The notes: generated by a model from the letters alone, not told the origin. DNA of 35,792 nucleotides from Proteobacteria bacterium UBA1148 (GCA_002311835.1 DBZY01000077.1:1-35792); one strand, 5' to 3'; shown: positions 16,069 through 24,669, counted from the stretch's first letter. Translations and numbers: made by a program.

Positions 16069-16448
16069 TCTTCGGCATTGGTACGGATATCCTACAGCAA
16101 TCCAGGATTACAAAAACATTGGATCGTTTTGGTGCGCACTTTGCTAACCGCCTTTTACTGGAAGATGAGCGCGAGCTTTTTGAGCGAACGAAGAATCCAG
16201 TGCGGTTTCTTTCCATGCGATTTGCAGCCAAAGAAGCTATCGTTAAGGCGATGGGGACTGGCTTCTCCCAAGGAATATGGGTGCGTGACGTAGGGATGAT
16301 ACCCAACGACTGGGGTCAGCCCCAGATCATCTACTCGGAACGCGGCCAGATCATGAGGGAACGGCTCGGCATCGGGAGTGGGCATTTAACACTCAGTGAT
16401 GAGGCTGGACTGATTATTGCCATCGCTATCCTGATGAAAGCGGATTAG
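16065..16448 (+). CDS. acpS: Holo-[acyl-carrier-protein] synthase
   Basis: Transfers 4'-phosphopantetheine from CoA to acyl carrier protein. At 127 residues it is the usual length. The two magnesium/CoA motifs are present: IFGIGTDILQQSRI with the conserved Asp8, and FAAKEAIVKAMGTGF with the conserved Glu and Lys. The start is GTG 16065, overlapping the pdxJ stop by 4 bp. It ends the lepB-rnc-era-recO-pdxJ-acpS run; the exonuclease gene follows 5 bases later and is probably in the same transcript. Confidence 0.95.
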   Translation: MIFGIGTDILQQSRITKTLDRFGAHFANRLLLEDERELFERTKNPVRFLSMRFAAKEAIVKAMGTGFSQGIWVRDVGMIPNDWGQPQIIYSERGQIMRERLGIGSGHLTLSDEAGLIIAIAILMKAD

Positions 16449-16453
16449 CGGCG

Positions 16454-17239
16454 TTGAATACCCTTGTCTTTGATATTGAAACCATCCCGGATACGGATTT
16501 GGGGAGGCGGCTGTATGGAATCGAAGATTTGGATGATGAGGCCGTCGGTAGAGTTATGTTCTTTAAGCAGCGCCAGTCTCGCCAGACCGATTTTCTTCCC
16601 TTGGTGCAGCAGCGGATCGTGGCGATTGCGGCGGTTTTAAGAACCGATGATGATATTCATGTGTTCAGTCTGGGCGATGTCGAGGCCTCGGAAAAGGAGA
16701 TCGTACAGAAATTTTTCGATGGATTAGACCGCTATTCCCCGGAACTTGTTTCGTGGAACGGATCCGGGTTTGATCTGCCGGTGCTTCACTATCGAGCACT
16801 CCTACATAGCGTGAACGCAGAGCGTTATTGGGAGACAGGCAATAACGATCGTGACTTTCGTTACAACAATTATTTGAGTCGGTGGCACTGGCGACATCTA
16901 GATTTAATGGATGCGTTATCGGGATGGCAGCCATATGCCCGCGCATCGTTAGAGCAGACTGCAATCCTCCTAGGTTTTCCAGGCAAGCTTGGGATGAGTG
17001 GCGATCAGGTTTGGGACCGTTATCTTGCAGGAGAATTGGCCACCATACGAAACTACTGTGAGACGGATGTGCTTAATACCTACCTGATCTATCTTCGTTT
17101 TCAACTGAACAGAGGATTGCTTGATGAGTCTCGGTTGCGTGTCGAGTTGGAGTGTATCGAGGCAAAATTAGGACAATCGGACAGCCCGCATCTGAAGGAG
17201 TTTCTTGAGGCCTGGCGATTGACTGGTTATGCGAAGTGA
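16454..17239 (+). CDS. Predicted 3'-5' exonuclease, PolB-like domain
   Basis: A DnaQ-like (DEDD) nuclease of the family related to the proofreading domain of family B polymerases. It is 261 residues from a TTG start at 16454, five bases after the acpS stop. Exo I is FDIETIPD (Asp/Glu metal ligands), Exo II is SWNGSGFDLPVLHYRAL, and Exo III is RNYCETDVLNTYLIYLRF with the Tyr-x3-Asp spacing of DEDDy enzymes. No polymerase domain is attached. The biological substrate is not known; a DNA-repair role is the usual inference. Its 3' end overlaps rlmD by 11 bp in another frame. Confidence 0.88.
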   Translation: MNTLVFDIETIPDTDLGRRLYGIEDLDDEAVGRVMFFKQRQSRQTDFLPLVQQRIVAIAAVLRTDDDIHVFSLGDVEASEKEIVQKFFDGLDRYSPELVSWNGSGFDLPVLHYRALLHSVNAERYWETGNNDRDFRYNNYLSRWHWRHLDLMDALSGWQPYARASLEQTAILLGFPGKLGMSGDQVWDRYLAGELATIRNYCETDVLNTYLIYLRFQLNRGLLDESRLRVELECIEAKLGQSDSPHLKEFLEAWRLTGYAK

Positions 17240-18545
17240 TGTGGAGTTTCTAGATGTTCAGATTGTCGACCTTACCCATGATGGACAGGGGGTCGCAGAT
17301 TTAGGGGAACGGCGGGTGTTTGTTCCAGGCGCACTTCCGGGTGAACGGGTTCGGCTAACTCTTCGCCGCCGCCGCCGCCAGTATCACGAAGCCGATCTTA
17401 TTGAAATACTTGAACCCTCTGTGGAGCGCGTAGAACCGCCTTGTAAATATTTCGGCCGCTGCGGCGGTTGTGCTGTCCAACATTTTTCCTATGAGGCGCA
17501 GGTTACTTTCAAGCAAACGATCGTGCAGGAAGCGCTCTCTCGAATTGCTGGTGTGGAACCGGAAGTTTGGTTAGAACCGATTCTTGGTCCTCAATGGAAC
17601 TACCGGCGACGTGCAAGGCTAGGTGTTCGATTTGTGAAGGGGAAAGATCGAGTACTGGTTGGGTTCAAGGAACGTGCGACCCGCTACGTGACTGATATGG
17701 CGAGTTGTCGGGTGCTCGTCAAGCCGTTGGACAAGTTGCCGGGAGAACTGAGCGATGCCATCGGTGAAACATCACTACGGCAGAGATTACCCCAGGTAGA
17801 GGTATCTGCAGGAGAGAATGTCCGAGCTGCAGTACTCCGGGTATTGAATGACCCGACGGAAGATGATCTCTCTATTTTTCGAGATCTAGGACGGCAACAG
17901 GAATTGGATGTTTATTTACAGAGGGCCGGGCCGGGTACGATCCGCGCCATAGACCCCTCAGGTGTGGGACAGCTTGCATACAGTCTGCCAGACTTTGATT
18001 TGACTCTACACTTTTCCCCCACCGATTTTCTACAGGTTAATGCTGAGGTTAATGCTGCCTTGGTTACACAGACGTTACGTCTGCTTGAGGTACAAAAAAA
18101 CGATCGTGTTCTTGATCTGTACTGTGGATTGGGTAACTTTAGTCTTCCCTTGGCTAGACATGCGGGTGAGGTGCTTGGCGTCGAGGGTGAGAGTGGGCTG
18201 GTGGCTCGTGCTGCAGGCAATGCGCACCTGAACAAAATAGATAACGTATCGTTTATTGCGGGCGATCTGAATCAACTGGAGTGGAGCTTTATGCGTGGGG
18301 CTTGGGACCTCGTTGTATTGGACCCACCTCGATCTGGTGCGCAGGCGGTCGTGAGCCAGATGGCGCAAATAGCGCCCCGTCGTATCGCCTACGTGTCCTG
18401 TCATCCGGCAACGTTAGCGCGGGATGCTAAGGAGTTAATCAAATCTGCTGGATACCAGCTAATCGCTGTCGGCATTGCCGATATGTTTCCCCACACGCAT
18501 CACGTTGAATCAATAGCCCTCTTTGAGAAGTCTAAAGGTATATAG
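17229..18545 (+). CDS. rlmD: 23S rRNA (uracil-1939-C5)-methyltransferase RlmD
   Basis: SAM-dependent m5U methyltransferase with an N-terminal TRAM domain (about 5-62: VQIVDLTHDGQGVADLGERR). The [4Fe-4S] cluster ligands are Cys72, Cys78 and Cys81 in CKYFGRCGGC plus Cys160 in MASCRVL. The SAM motif is VLDLYCGLGNFSLPLA, DPPRSGAQ precedes the active site, and the nucleophile Cys is in YVSCHPATLARDAK. The length of 438 matches E. coli RlmD (433), and the spacing of the Fe-S cysteines favours RlmD over the other m5U enzymes (RlmC, TrmA). relA, which follows it in E. coli, is not here. Confidence 0.92.
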   Translation: MRSDVEFLDVQIVDLTHDGQGVADLGERRVFVPGALPGERVRLTLRRRRRQYHEADLIEILEPSVERVEPPCKYFGRCGGCAVQHFSYEAQVTFKQTIVQEALSRIAGVEPEVWLEPILGPQWNYRRRARLGVRFVKGKDRVLVGFKERATRYVTDMASCRVLVKPLDKLPGELSDAIGETSLRQRLPQVEVSAGENVRAAVLRVLNDPTEDDLSIFRDLGRQQELDVYLQRAGPGTIRAIDPSGVGQLAYSLPDFDLTLHFSPTDFLQVNAEVNAALVTQTLRLLEVQKNDRVLDLYCGLGNFSLPLARHAGEVLGVEGESGLVARAAGNAHLNKIDNVSFIAGDLNQLEWSFMRGAWDLVVLDPPRSGAQAVVSQMAQIAPRRIAYVSCHPATLARDAKELIKSAGYQLIAVGIADMFPHTHHVESIALFEKSKGI

Positions 18546-18659
18546 CGTTTGCTTATTTGGTAAGGAGGGTGCAGTGCAAAAACGAGGTGGGGTGTATTTA
18601 TAAATAAGTAAACCGTCTCCCTGATATCATCTTAAAAATAGTGGAGGAGATCCTAAAGT

Positions 18660-19145
18660 ATGAGTGAGCGCCGTATCCGCATCAGTCTAAAGGAACAGCG
18701 TTTGAACCTGCTCAACAATGATGCGGTGCTAAAAACTTATAAAGTTTCGACCTCTAGATATGGCGCTGGTGAGGTAGCTGGTAGCTTTCAGACGCCTCGT
18801 GGACAACATGTCGTGCGCGCAAAAATTGGTAGCGGTCAACCACAAGGTACTGTGTTTCGAGGGCGGCGTAGTACCGGACAAATTTATTCCGCTGAGCTTG
18901 CTTGTGCACATCCAAATTGGGACTGGGTGCTTACGCGCATACTCTGGTTATCTGGGACTGAAGTTGGCAAAAACCGTCTCGGTTTAGTGGATTCTATGTG
19001 CCGTTACATTTATATCCACGGAACCCCACATTTGGATAGCTTGGGGAAATCCACGTCTCTAGGTTGTATTCGCATGAGTAATGATGATGTTGTTGAGTTA
19101 TTCGATCTCGTATCTTTTGGCACTGTCGTAGAAATTAAGGATTAG
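18660..19145 (+). CDS. L,D-transpeptidase (YkuD-fold) protein without signal peptide
   Basis: A 161-residue YkuD domain. The active-site block is at the C-terminus: IYIHGTPHLDSLGKSTSLGC then IRMSNDDV, holding the conserved His, Ser, catalytic Cys and Arg. The N-terminal strands RIRISLKEQRLNLL and KTYKVSTSRYGAGEVAGSFQ, then TPRG, match the family. Known members cross-link peptidoglycan stem peptides or attach proteins to them in the periplasm. No signal peptide or membrane helix is visible at the N-terminus, so location and export are open. SD GGAGGAG precedes ATG 18660. It leads the run ldt-nagZ-hpt-mtnP, next to the cell-wall recycling enzyme NagZ. The 114 bp before it are A+T-rich without a clear promoter that I can name. 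Confidence 0.85.
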   Translation: MSERRIRISLKEQRLNLLNNDAVLKTYKVSTSRYGAGEVAGSFQTPRGQHVVRAKIGSGQPQGTVFRGRRSTGQIYSAELACAHPNWDWVLTRILWLSGTEVGKNRLGLVDSMCRYIYIHGTPHLDSLGKSTSLGCIRMSNDDVVELFDLVSFGTVVEIKD

Positions 19146-19149
19146 ATTA

Positions 19150-20193
19150 TTGTCTCTTGGCCCGCTAATGATAGATCTGAAGGGTCCCGTACTCGACGAT
19201 GAAGAACGCGTGTGGTTAAAGGAGCCAGCGGTTGGTGGAGTGATCCTTTTTACTCGAAACTATGAGAGTCCAATGCAACTCTCCGAGTTGGTGACGGATA
19301 TTCATAAGGTTCGCTCCCCACCATTGCTCGTGGCAGTTGATCAAGAAGGGGGGCGCGTACAACGCTTTCGTCAGGCATTTACGGAGCTACCGTCTATGCG
19401 CGCTCTTGGTCATTTGTACGATGAGGAGGCCACGCGGGCTCGGGTTGTAGCTCGGTCGTTCGGCTGGTTGATGGCCTCTGAACTCCGAGCTATTGGTATA
19501 GAGTTGAGTTTCGCGCCGGTGGTGGATTTAGATTTGGGATTGGCTGAAGTGATCGGTGATCGTGCTCTACACTCTGAAGCCTCTATCGTGAGTGAACTTG
19601 CCGTTGAATTTGCTGCGGGGGCTCGCGCAGCTGGCATGGCAATTGTAGCAAAGCACTTTCCAACCCATGCGGGAGCGACGAGTGACTCCCACACAGATTG
19701 TGCGACGGATGGTCGAGATTATAATGAGCTTTGGGATGATCTTGAGCCATATCGACATCTAATTGCCGCTGGTCTGCCGGCCCTGATGGTAGGACATGTT
19801 AGCTTTCCTGAGCTAGATCCACTTCCCGCAAGTCTTTCATCTTGGTGGATTAAGAACGAGCTGCGGGAAGAATTGGGGTTTCAGGGTGCGGTCTTCTCAG
19901 ATGATATTATGATGGGGGGGGCTTCTGTAGGAGGCAGCTGCTCGGCGCGCACCATGCAAGCTCTTCAAGCCGGCTGCGACATGGTGTTGGTGTGCAATGC
20001 ACAGGCAGAAATTCCAGTAGTAATTGAATCACTGGCCGAATATGTAAACCCTTCCTCGCAGCTCCGCTTGATGCGGCTGCGTAGCCAACAGCGTGAGAAT
20101 TGGGATTCGCTGCGTTTGTCTAATGAGTGGAACGAAGCTCGTCAAGAGCTGGCACAGTTAACTGAGCGACCGAGCTTGGAGCTCAAAGGGTGA
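19150..20193 (+). CDS. nagZ: Beta-N-acetylhexosaminidase NagZ (GH3)
   Basis: Cytoplasmic cell-wall recycling enzyme that removes GlcNAc from anhydro-muropeptides. In 347 residues: PLMIDLKG at the start, the substrate loop VAVDQEGGRVQRFR, KHFPTHAGATSDSHTD (general acid/base His in the DSH part), and the nucleophile Asp in FSDDIMMGGAS. The family consensus KHFPGHG reads KHFPTHA here, a noticeable change. TTG 19150 gives MSLGPLMIDL; ATG 19168 is an alternative that would cut only six residues. It begins 4 bases after the transpeptidase stop and overlaps hpt by 4 bp (GTGA). Confidence 0.93.
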   Translation: MSLGPLMIDLKGPVLDDEERVWLKEPAVGGVILFTRNYESPMQLSELVTDIHKVRSPPLLVAVDQEGGRVQRFRQAFTELPSMRALGHLYDEEATRARVVARSFGWLMASELRAIGIELSFAPVVDLDLGLAEVIGDRALHSEASIVSELAVEFAAGARAAGMAIVAKHFPTHAGATSDSHTDCATDGRDYNELWDDLEPYRHLIAAGLPALMVGHVSFPELDPLPASLSSWWIKNELREELGFQGAVFSDDIMMGGASVGGSCSARTMQALQAGCDMVLVCNAQAEIPVVIESLAEYVNPSSQLRLMRLRSQQRENWDSLRLSNEWNEARQELAQLTERPSLELKG

Positions 20194-20774
20194 GATTGAA
20201 ATCATCCGGAGAGACTTCTGCTTCGTCAGTTGTGGCAGAGGCCATTGAGGTTCGCAGAGAGGGATTTCAGATCGCGAGTGAGGCTGATGTATCAGCGGCT
20301 CTTCAGCGGATAGCAAGCGAGGCGACCGCAGTGTTGGCCCACGAGAATCCGATTGTTCTCGCCGTTATGCAGGGAGGCGCCTTTACTGCGGTGGAGCTTT
20401 GTCGCCGCTTCGATTTTCCTCACGAGTTTGATTTCATCCATGTGACTCGTTATGAACAGTCTCTCACGGGCGGAGAGTTAAGTTGGCGGGCTTTTCCCAA
20501 TTTAGAGTTGAGTGGGCGCATGGTGCTACTAGTCGACGATATTCTTGATCAAGGAGTTACATTGGCAGCGCTTTATCAAGAGCTTATTCGATCCGGTGTG
20601 TCACAGCTTTACTCTGCGGTTCTTGTGTCGAAGAATCTTGAGAGATCAGGAAAGCGCATCAACGTGGATTTCGTTGGTATGGAAGTGGAAGATGCCTACG
20701 TGTTTGGTTGTGGCATGGATTACAAAGGTTACTGGCGTGGCTTGAGGGAGCTCTACTCTGTGAATTCTTTATGA
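20190..20774 (+). CDS. hpt: Hypoxanthine-guanine phosphoribosyltransferase
   Basis: Purine salvage enzyme, 194 residues, type I phosphoribosyltransferase fold. The PRPP-binding signature is VLLVDDILDQGVTLAAL. Other matches are LAVMQGGAFTAVELCRRF and the base-contacting end VEDAYVFGCGMDYKGYWRGL. The start is GTG 20190, overlapping the nagZ stop; the stop overlaps the mtnP start by 4 bp (ATGA). The downstream neighbour releases hypoxanthine if it is a methylthioinosine phosphorylase, so the pair makes metabolic sense. Confidence 0.9.
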   Translation: MRLKSSGETSASSVVAEAIEVRREGFQIASEADVSAALQRIASEATAVLAHENPIVLAVMQGGAFTAVELCRRFDFPHEFDFIHVTRYEQSLTGGELSWRAFPNLELSGRMVLLVDDILDQGVTLAALYQELIRSGVSQLYSAVLVSKNLERSGKRINVDFVGMEVEDAYVFGCGMDYKGYWRGLRELYSVNSL

Positions 20775-21523
20775 CGCAGGAAGTTGGACTGATCATTGGA
20801 AGTATCCATCCTGGGATGGCGTTTAATGTTGGTTCGAAAAGCTCCTTAAAGACGCCTTTCGGGTTACCCTCAAGCCCGGTTTTGTCGGTTTCGTTTGGCA
20901 GTAACCGAGTTGCTTGTATTGCTCGGCACGGAGAGGATTCGAACATTCCTCCTCATGCTGTGAATTATCGGGCTAACCTTTGGGCTCTCCATCAACACGG
21001 CGTACGCCAGTGTGTTGCATTGAATGCTGTCGGTACCCTTGATTCTGGGTTTCCACCCGGGGAGTTGGCCGTTCCAGATCAACTAATCGATTACACCTGG
21101 GATCGAAAGCAAACTTTCCGCGATAGTGACACTGACGAGTTGGTACACCTGGATTTCACCGAGCCCTTTGACATTATTCTGAGTGAGAGAATTGCAGCTG
21201 CTGTAAAAGCGGCTGGTTTTTCCATCCGATCAGGGGTCTATGGGGTGACCCAAGGTCCACGGTTGGAGACTGTGGCGGAGATCAATCGTCTAGAGCGAGA
21301 TGGCTGCACTATGGTGGGCATGACAGCTATGCCTGAGGCTGTGCTAGCGCGTGAGCTTGGCATGCCCTATGCCATTTGCGCGCTAGCAGTGAATTATGCG
21401 GCTGGTCGTGGAGATGAGGGGCTAGATATCCATAGTCAGATGGAGCGCTATATTACCGAGGGCCTCGGCAGATTGTCGGCTGTTCTGGACCGACTGGTTC
21501 CGGACCTTTGTGCGAGTGTCTAG
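20771..21523 (+). CDS. mtnP: S-methyl-5'-thioinosine phosphorylase (MTAP/PNP family)
   Basis: Nucleoside phosphorylase of the purine nucleoside/MTA phosphorylase family, 250 residues. Motifs: VGLIIGSIHPGM near the N-terminus, ARHGEDSNIPPHAVNYRANL, VALNAVGTLDSGFPPGELAV, the substrate block GPRLETVAEINRLERDGCTM followed by VGMTAMPEA, and CALAVNYAAGRG. In Pseudomonas the homologue next to nagZ prefers 5'-methylthioinosine over methylthioadenosine; I infer the same here from gene context, since residues that discriminate the base cannot be settled by eye. ATG 20771 overlaps the hpt stop; the frame is open upstream to 20708, but that part lies inside hpt. Confidence 0.88.
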   Translation: MTQEVGLIIGSIHPGMAFNVGSKSSLKTPFGLPSSPVLSVSFGSNRVACIARHGEDSNIPPHAVNYRANLWALHQHGVRQCVALNAVGTLDSGFPPGELAVPDQLIDYTWDRKQTFRDSDTDELVHLDFTEPFDIILSERIAAAVKAAGFSIRSGVYGVTQGPRLETVAEINRLERDGCTMVGMTAMPEAVLARELGMPYAICALAVNYAAGRGDEGLDIHSQMERYITEGLGRLSAVLDRLVPDLCASV

Positions 21524-21525
21524 CT

Positions 21526-21543
21526 ACCGATTCTTTTATCGGT
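21526..21543. terminator. Small hairpin between convergent mtnP and csiV
   Basis: ACCGAT, a six-base loop TCTTTT, then ATCGGT form a perfect 6-bp stem two bases past the mtnP stop. No T-run follows on either strand, so as a terminator it is weak. Confidence 0.35.
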
Positions 21544-21585
21544 GAGATGAACTCATTGTCCTGGATATGCTTTTGAATGCATAGG

Positions 21586-22599
21586 TTAAGCTGCGGGTCC
21601 GCGGGACAGATTTAATATATCATCTATTTCTTCATTATTTTCAATAGCTTCCGTATACGGCTTAATAATAAACAGCAGTCCAAATGCGGGGTGGTCAAAG
21701 TAGTGCAGCTCACCGCTACGAGCGCGTCGAGTTGCGCGTAGCTCATATACAGGGGGGAAGTTGAATTCTTCCAGGACATCGTCGTAGGTGGCAAATTGGG
21801 GAGGGAGGGGTGTTCCCGGTCTTGCTCGATAGTTGAGAGCGACTGTTACGTGCAGGAACCGGCTGAGGTGCAGCTGTACAGTTCCCGTAGGGTTCAGAAC
21901 ACCCAATAATGCCAAATTAAAACGGAACGCGTCTTCTTCGGGCAAACCCTCCTGAACCCAACCGCCATGGGCCAACAGCGTATATACGTTGAGATTATTC
22001 AGCCGTCTGTATGCTTCAGTAAGCTCCAGTTCCTCTGGGCTCAGGAGGCGGAACTGGGAGGGTTCCTCTGCCGGCACTATTTTAAGTAACTCGGATTCTG
22101 GCGAGTCGAATGATTCGAAGGAATCTTCGATGGTAATTGGTTCTTCGAAGGGTGGATCTATCGGCGCCTCTTGCATAAGGGAGTCGGTGGGCTCGATGTG
22201 ATTGGCAGATTCGAAGAATTCGAAAAGATTAGGTTCTTCTTCAATAGGGAGTAGTGACGAAAGAATTCGTTCCGATATGCTTAGATCAGCTTCGATGGAC
22301 TCATTTTGTAGAGCGCTTGTTTTTGGTGCCCTAACGAGTAGTTGTTGGTAGTGGTTAGCATTATCGGGCAGGGGAGTTTCAACGGATTTGGTCGTCAAGG
22401 TATCAAACACTATCGGGAGAGGCTTGCGATTGAATTGCTCCTCGGTGGGATCAAACTCGTTGTAGGTGAACGCAAGGATCTCAATCTGGAACTGCTGCAG
22501 GTTCTGAGAAGGAGGAATGCCCTGAGGCAACACGACACCCCAGACACTGAGTGGGGTGATAAGAATCATCAAACGAGCCTTGAAACCGCAAGCACGCAT
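21586..22599 (-). CDS. csiV: CsiV-like periplasmic protein (peptidoglycan-linked)
   Basis: CsiV of Vibrio cholerae is a periplasmic partner of LpoA that supports PBP1A peptidoglycan synthesis. This protein (337 residues from ATG 22599) has a signal peptide (MRACGFKARLMILITPLSVW), the family start FQIEILAFTYNEFDP, and an acidic, proline-rich middle rich in Glu/Asp/Ser (about 120-190). Its C-terminal domain has LLAHGGWVQEGL, VLNPTGTVQLHLSRFLHVTV and ELRATRRARSGELHYFDHPA followed by FGLLF, the usual CsiV ending. Start choice: ATG 22638 is also open, and ATG 22569 has the better SD (AAGG). It converges on mtnP. mfd, a frequent neighbour of csiV, is not found. Confidence 0.82.
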   Translation of the reverse strand: MRACGFKARLMILITPLSVWGVVLPQGIPPSQNLQQFQIEILAFTYNEFDPTEEQFNRKPLPIVFDTLTTKSVETPLPDNANHYQQLLVRAPKTSALQNESIEADLSISERILSSLLPIEEEPNLFEFFESANHIEPTDSLMQEAPIDPPFEEPITIEDSFESFDSPESELLKIVPAEEPSQFRLLSPEELELTEAYRRLNNLNVYTLLAHGGWVQEGLPEEDAFRFNLALLGVLNPTGTVQLHLSRFLHVTVALNYRARPGTPLPPQFATYDDVLEEFNFPPVYELRATRRARSGELHYFDHPAFGLLFIIKPYTEAIENNEEIDDILNLSRGPAA

Positions 22600-22871
22600 G
22601 AGTCTATTATAGCCATGCAGACTATCGGTCACACCCATCGTTTATTAGTATTTGAACCCTTCGAACCAGATACAGACGATAACTAGCGAATCTGGTCCGT
22701 TGTCTGTTATGCGATGTGTTTGATCAGCAAGAAGCGTATTCGATTGGAAATATGTAGTAGGTTGGTAGCAGTAGTAGTTCCTATCAGCTATCTGGGTTCG
22801 CTTTTGTCCATTTTCCTCCTCTATCTAGGTAGAATCCGAGAGAAGAGAGAGTCATTCTGGAGCGGGTTAGC
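22600..22871. other. Intergenic boundary between core genes and accessory block
   Basis: No coding sequence that I can support. It separates the reverse-strand csiV from the first exported accessory protein. On the reverse strand a TATAAT-like hexamer (complement of 22606-22611) lies only six bases before the csiV ATG 22599. No integrase, att-like repeat or tRNA gene is visible at this boundary. Confidence 0.4.
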
Positions 22872-23606
22872 ATGAGAGCGCTAATATTTCTGGCGATTTT
22901 CGTGGGCGTTATCGCCCATGTGGAAGTAAGCGCCCAAGTCCCCGGCACGCAATCCACTAGTCCTAGAGTTGATTTCTCCGGCGTTTATGTCGCTGTCTAT
23001 GTGGGTGAACCTGAGACCGTTATCCTGCCCGACGTGTATCCGTTCACCGCGGAGGCAGAGCGAGCCTTCAACGCCTTCGACCGGGCCGTCGCGGACCCCA
23101 GAGTAGGAAACGATTGTGCGCCGATGCGCATGCCGGCGATCCTTTGGTCGCCCGATCCCATGGAAATCCTTCAGGAGGACGAAGGGGTCGTAGTCCGCTT
23201 TGAGGCGGGCGATACAACCCGTTCCATACCACTGGACGGTCCCCCCCCACCCGCGAACCAGCCGTATACCGAGCTGGGTTACTCTGTGGCGTATTGGGTG
23301 GCAGACGTCTTGACCATTGAGACAACGCACATGATGGGTGGGGTGATAGTCAACGACATGGGGCAACCAATCAGTCGGGAAGCGCGAACCACGGAGCGGT
23401 ACTGGCGCGAGCCCGGAGAGAAAGATTTGCAGGTGGAGGTTCTGGTTGATGACGCAGTGAACTATACGGAGCCCCTGAAGCTCGTACGGGTGTGGGTCTG
23501 GTCGCCGGATGAGCAGATTCTTCCATGGCAGTGCTTCAGCTTGGGAACTCGGGAATCGGAGGCCCCCAGCGTAGATGAGTTGGCGCGTATGTTGGAAGAA
23601 TTGTAA
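22872..23606 (+). CDS. Exported protein with the G-Y-S-V-x-x-W domain (copy 1)
   Basis: Function unknown. Of 244 residues the first 21 or so are a signal peptide (MRALIFLAIFVGVIAHVEVS, then A|Q). The mature protein shows the hallmarks shared by five proteins of this block. YPFTAEAERAFNAFD is followed by NDCAPMRMPAIL (first conserved Cys), then RSIPLDG, ELGYSVAYWVADVLTIETTH, a Glu-Arg-tyrosine/tryptophan strand (TTERYWRE), NYTEPLKLVRVWVW, and a terminal Cys (PWQCFS). The pattern suggests a small beta-sandwich held by a disulfide between the two Cys. It lacks the DUF6152-type front domain of the next two genes. It starts the accessory block, with 61 bp to the next gene. Confidence 0.75.
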   Translation: MRALIFLAIFVGVIAHVEVSAQVPGTQSTSPRVDFSGVYVAVYVGEPETVILPDVYPFTAEAERAFNAFDRAVADPRVGNDCAPMRMPAILWSPDPMEILQEDEGVVVRFEAGDTTRSIPLDGPPPPANQPYTELGYSVAYWVADVLTIETTHMMGGVIVNDMGQPISREARTTERYWREPGEKDLQVEVLVDDAVNYTEPLKLVRVWVWSPDEQILPWQCFSLGTRESEAPSVDELARMLEEL

Positions 23607-23667
23607 TTTGTGGGATGTGGAATTTTCGTGTCTAGATTTTTTTAGGTTCTGTGCTAAGGGTTAAATA

Positions 23668-24669
23668 ATGAAGTTCATAGTCGCCGCATCAGGATTTTTT
23701 TCGCTCCCAGTTATCGCATTGGCTCATCATGCAATGACAGGTTATGTCGATGAGCGTCAAGAGCTAAGGGGTGAGCTTGTTGATGTGATATGGAGGAATC
23801 CTCACATCGGATTTGCCTTAGGTGTCGTTAATGAAGATGGGGAAAGAGAACTTTGGCAAATTGAAGGCTTCGGATCTATTTACGCGTTGCGTCGATCGGG
23901 AATCACTGAGACACTTTTCAATATCGGTGACCAAGTGACAATGGTTGGCCGACGATCGAACCGCCAACCTCAAGAGTTTCTGGCCTCCCATGTGCTACTG
24001 GCTAATGGTACGGAAGCAGTGCTTCAGGCTAATGGTGAGCCATATTGGAGTGGGGAGATTCTTGGTGGTAGAGCGCAGTGGGAGGCTGACGAGACTGAGA
24101 CAGTAAATGCTGCTCATGAAAATCGAGGACTTTTCCGCGTATGGAGTATTCCTGCTTTGGCTGATCGGGTACTGCATGTACCGTTTACCGAGGCTGCTAT
24201 CGCTGCCCGGGCAATGTGGGATCCGCTGGACAACTTCGCGGCGCGCTGTGAACCAGAGGGTATGCCTAGAATCATGATAAATCCCCATCCATTCGAATTC
24301 GTGGACGAAGGTGCTACGATCCGGCTGCGGGTTGAGCTCTACGATCTCGCACGGACTATCCACATGGTTGGTTCGGTGGCCGACAATACGCCGACCTCGC
24401 CCTTGGGCTACTCGGTAGGTCATTGGGCGGGTACCACATTGGTTGTTGAGACGACGCGGGTTAACTGGCCCTATTTCGACAATATTGGTACGCCTCAGAG
24501 TGGTGCCGTAAAGATGATCGAGAGGTTCATGCTCAGTGACGATCAAAATCGTCTGAACTACCACTTGACTATAACGGATCCGACAACTTTCACTGAGCCT
24601 GCAACCATTGTGGGACATTGGCTTGCGCTAGGTGAGGCAATTACGCCATTTGCCTGTGAGGTTCACTGA
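23668..24669 (+). CDS. DUF6152-type + G-Y-S-V-x-x-W domain fusion (copy 2)
   Basis: Exported protein of 333 residues; function unknown. The signal peptide ends ALA before His20-His21. The DUF6152-type domain (about 20-115) contains HHAMTGYVDERQELRGELVD, then VIWRNPHIGFAL (Asn-Pro-His motif), LWQIEGFGS and GDQVTMVGRRS. The second domain (about 165-333) has ARCEPEGMPRIMINPHPFEF, ARTIHMVGS, PLGYSVGHWAGTTLVVETTR, MIERFMLS, DPTTFTEPATI and a terminal Cys (FACEVH). It resembles copy 3 closely in layout and the two share 18 identical bases at 24396-24413 and 25599-25616, so they are probably tandem paralogues. Confidence 0.78.
   Translation: MKFIVAASGFFSLPVIALAHHAMTGYVDERQELRGELVDVIWRNPHIGFALGVVNEDGERELWQIEGFGSIYALRRSGITETLFNIGDQVTMVGRRSNRQPQEFLASHVLLANGTEAVLQANGEPYWSGEILGGRAQWEADETETVNAAHENRGLFRVWSIPALADRVLHVPFTEAAIAARAMWDPLDNFAARCEPEGMPRIMINPHPFEFVDEGATIRLRVELYDLARTIHMVGSVADNTPTSPLGYSVGHWAGTTLVVETTRVNWPYFDNIGTPQSGAVKMIERFMLSDDQNRLNYHLTITDPTTFTEPATIVGHWLALGEAITPFACEVH

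Noticed and set aside
22606..22611. TATAAT on the reverse strand just before the csiV ATG as a leaderless promoter
   Set aside because: No convincing -35 at the right spacing and the start codon of csiV is itself uncertain; too weak to annotate.
23995..24618. Long open frame (207 codons) on the reverse strand opposite the 23668 gene
   Set aside because: Composition-driven antisense of a gene with a signal peptide and conserved motifs; no recognisable protein features and no SD.
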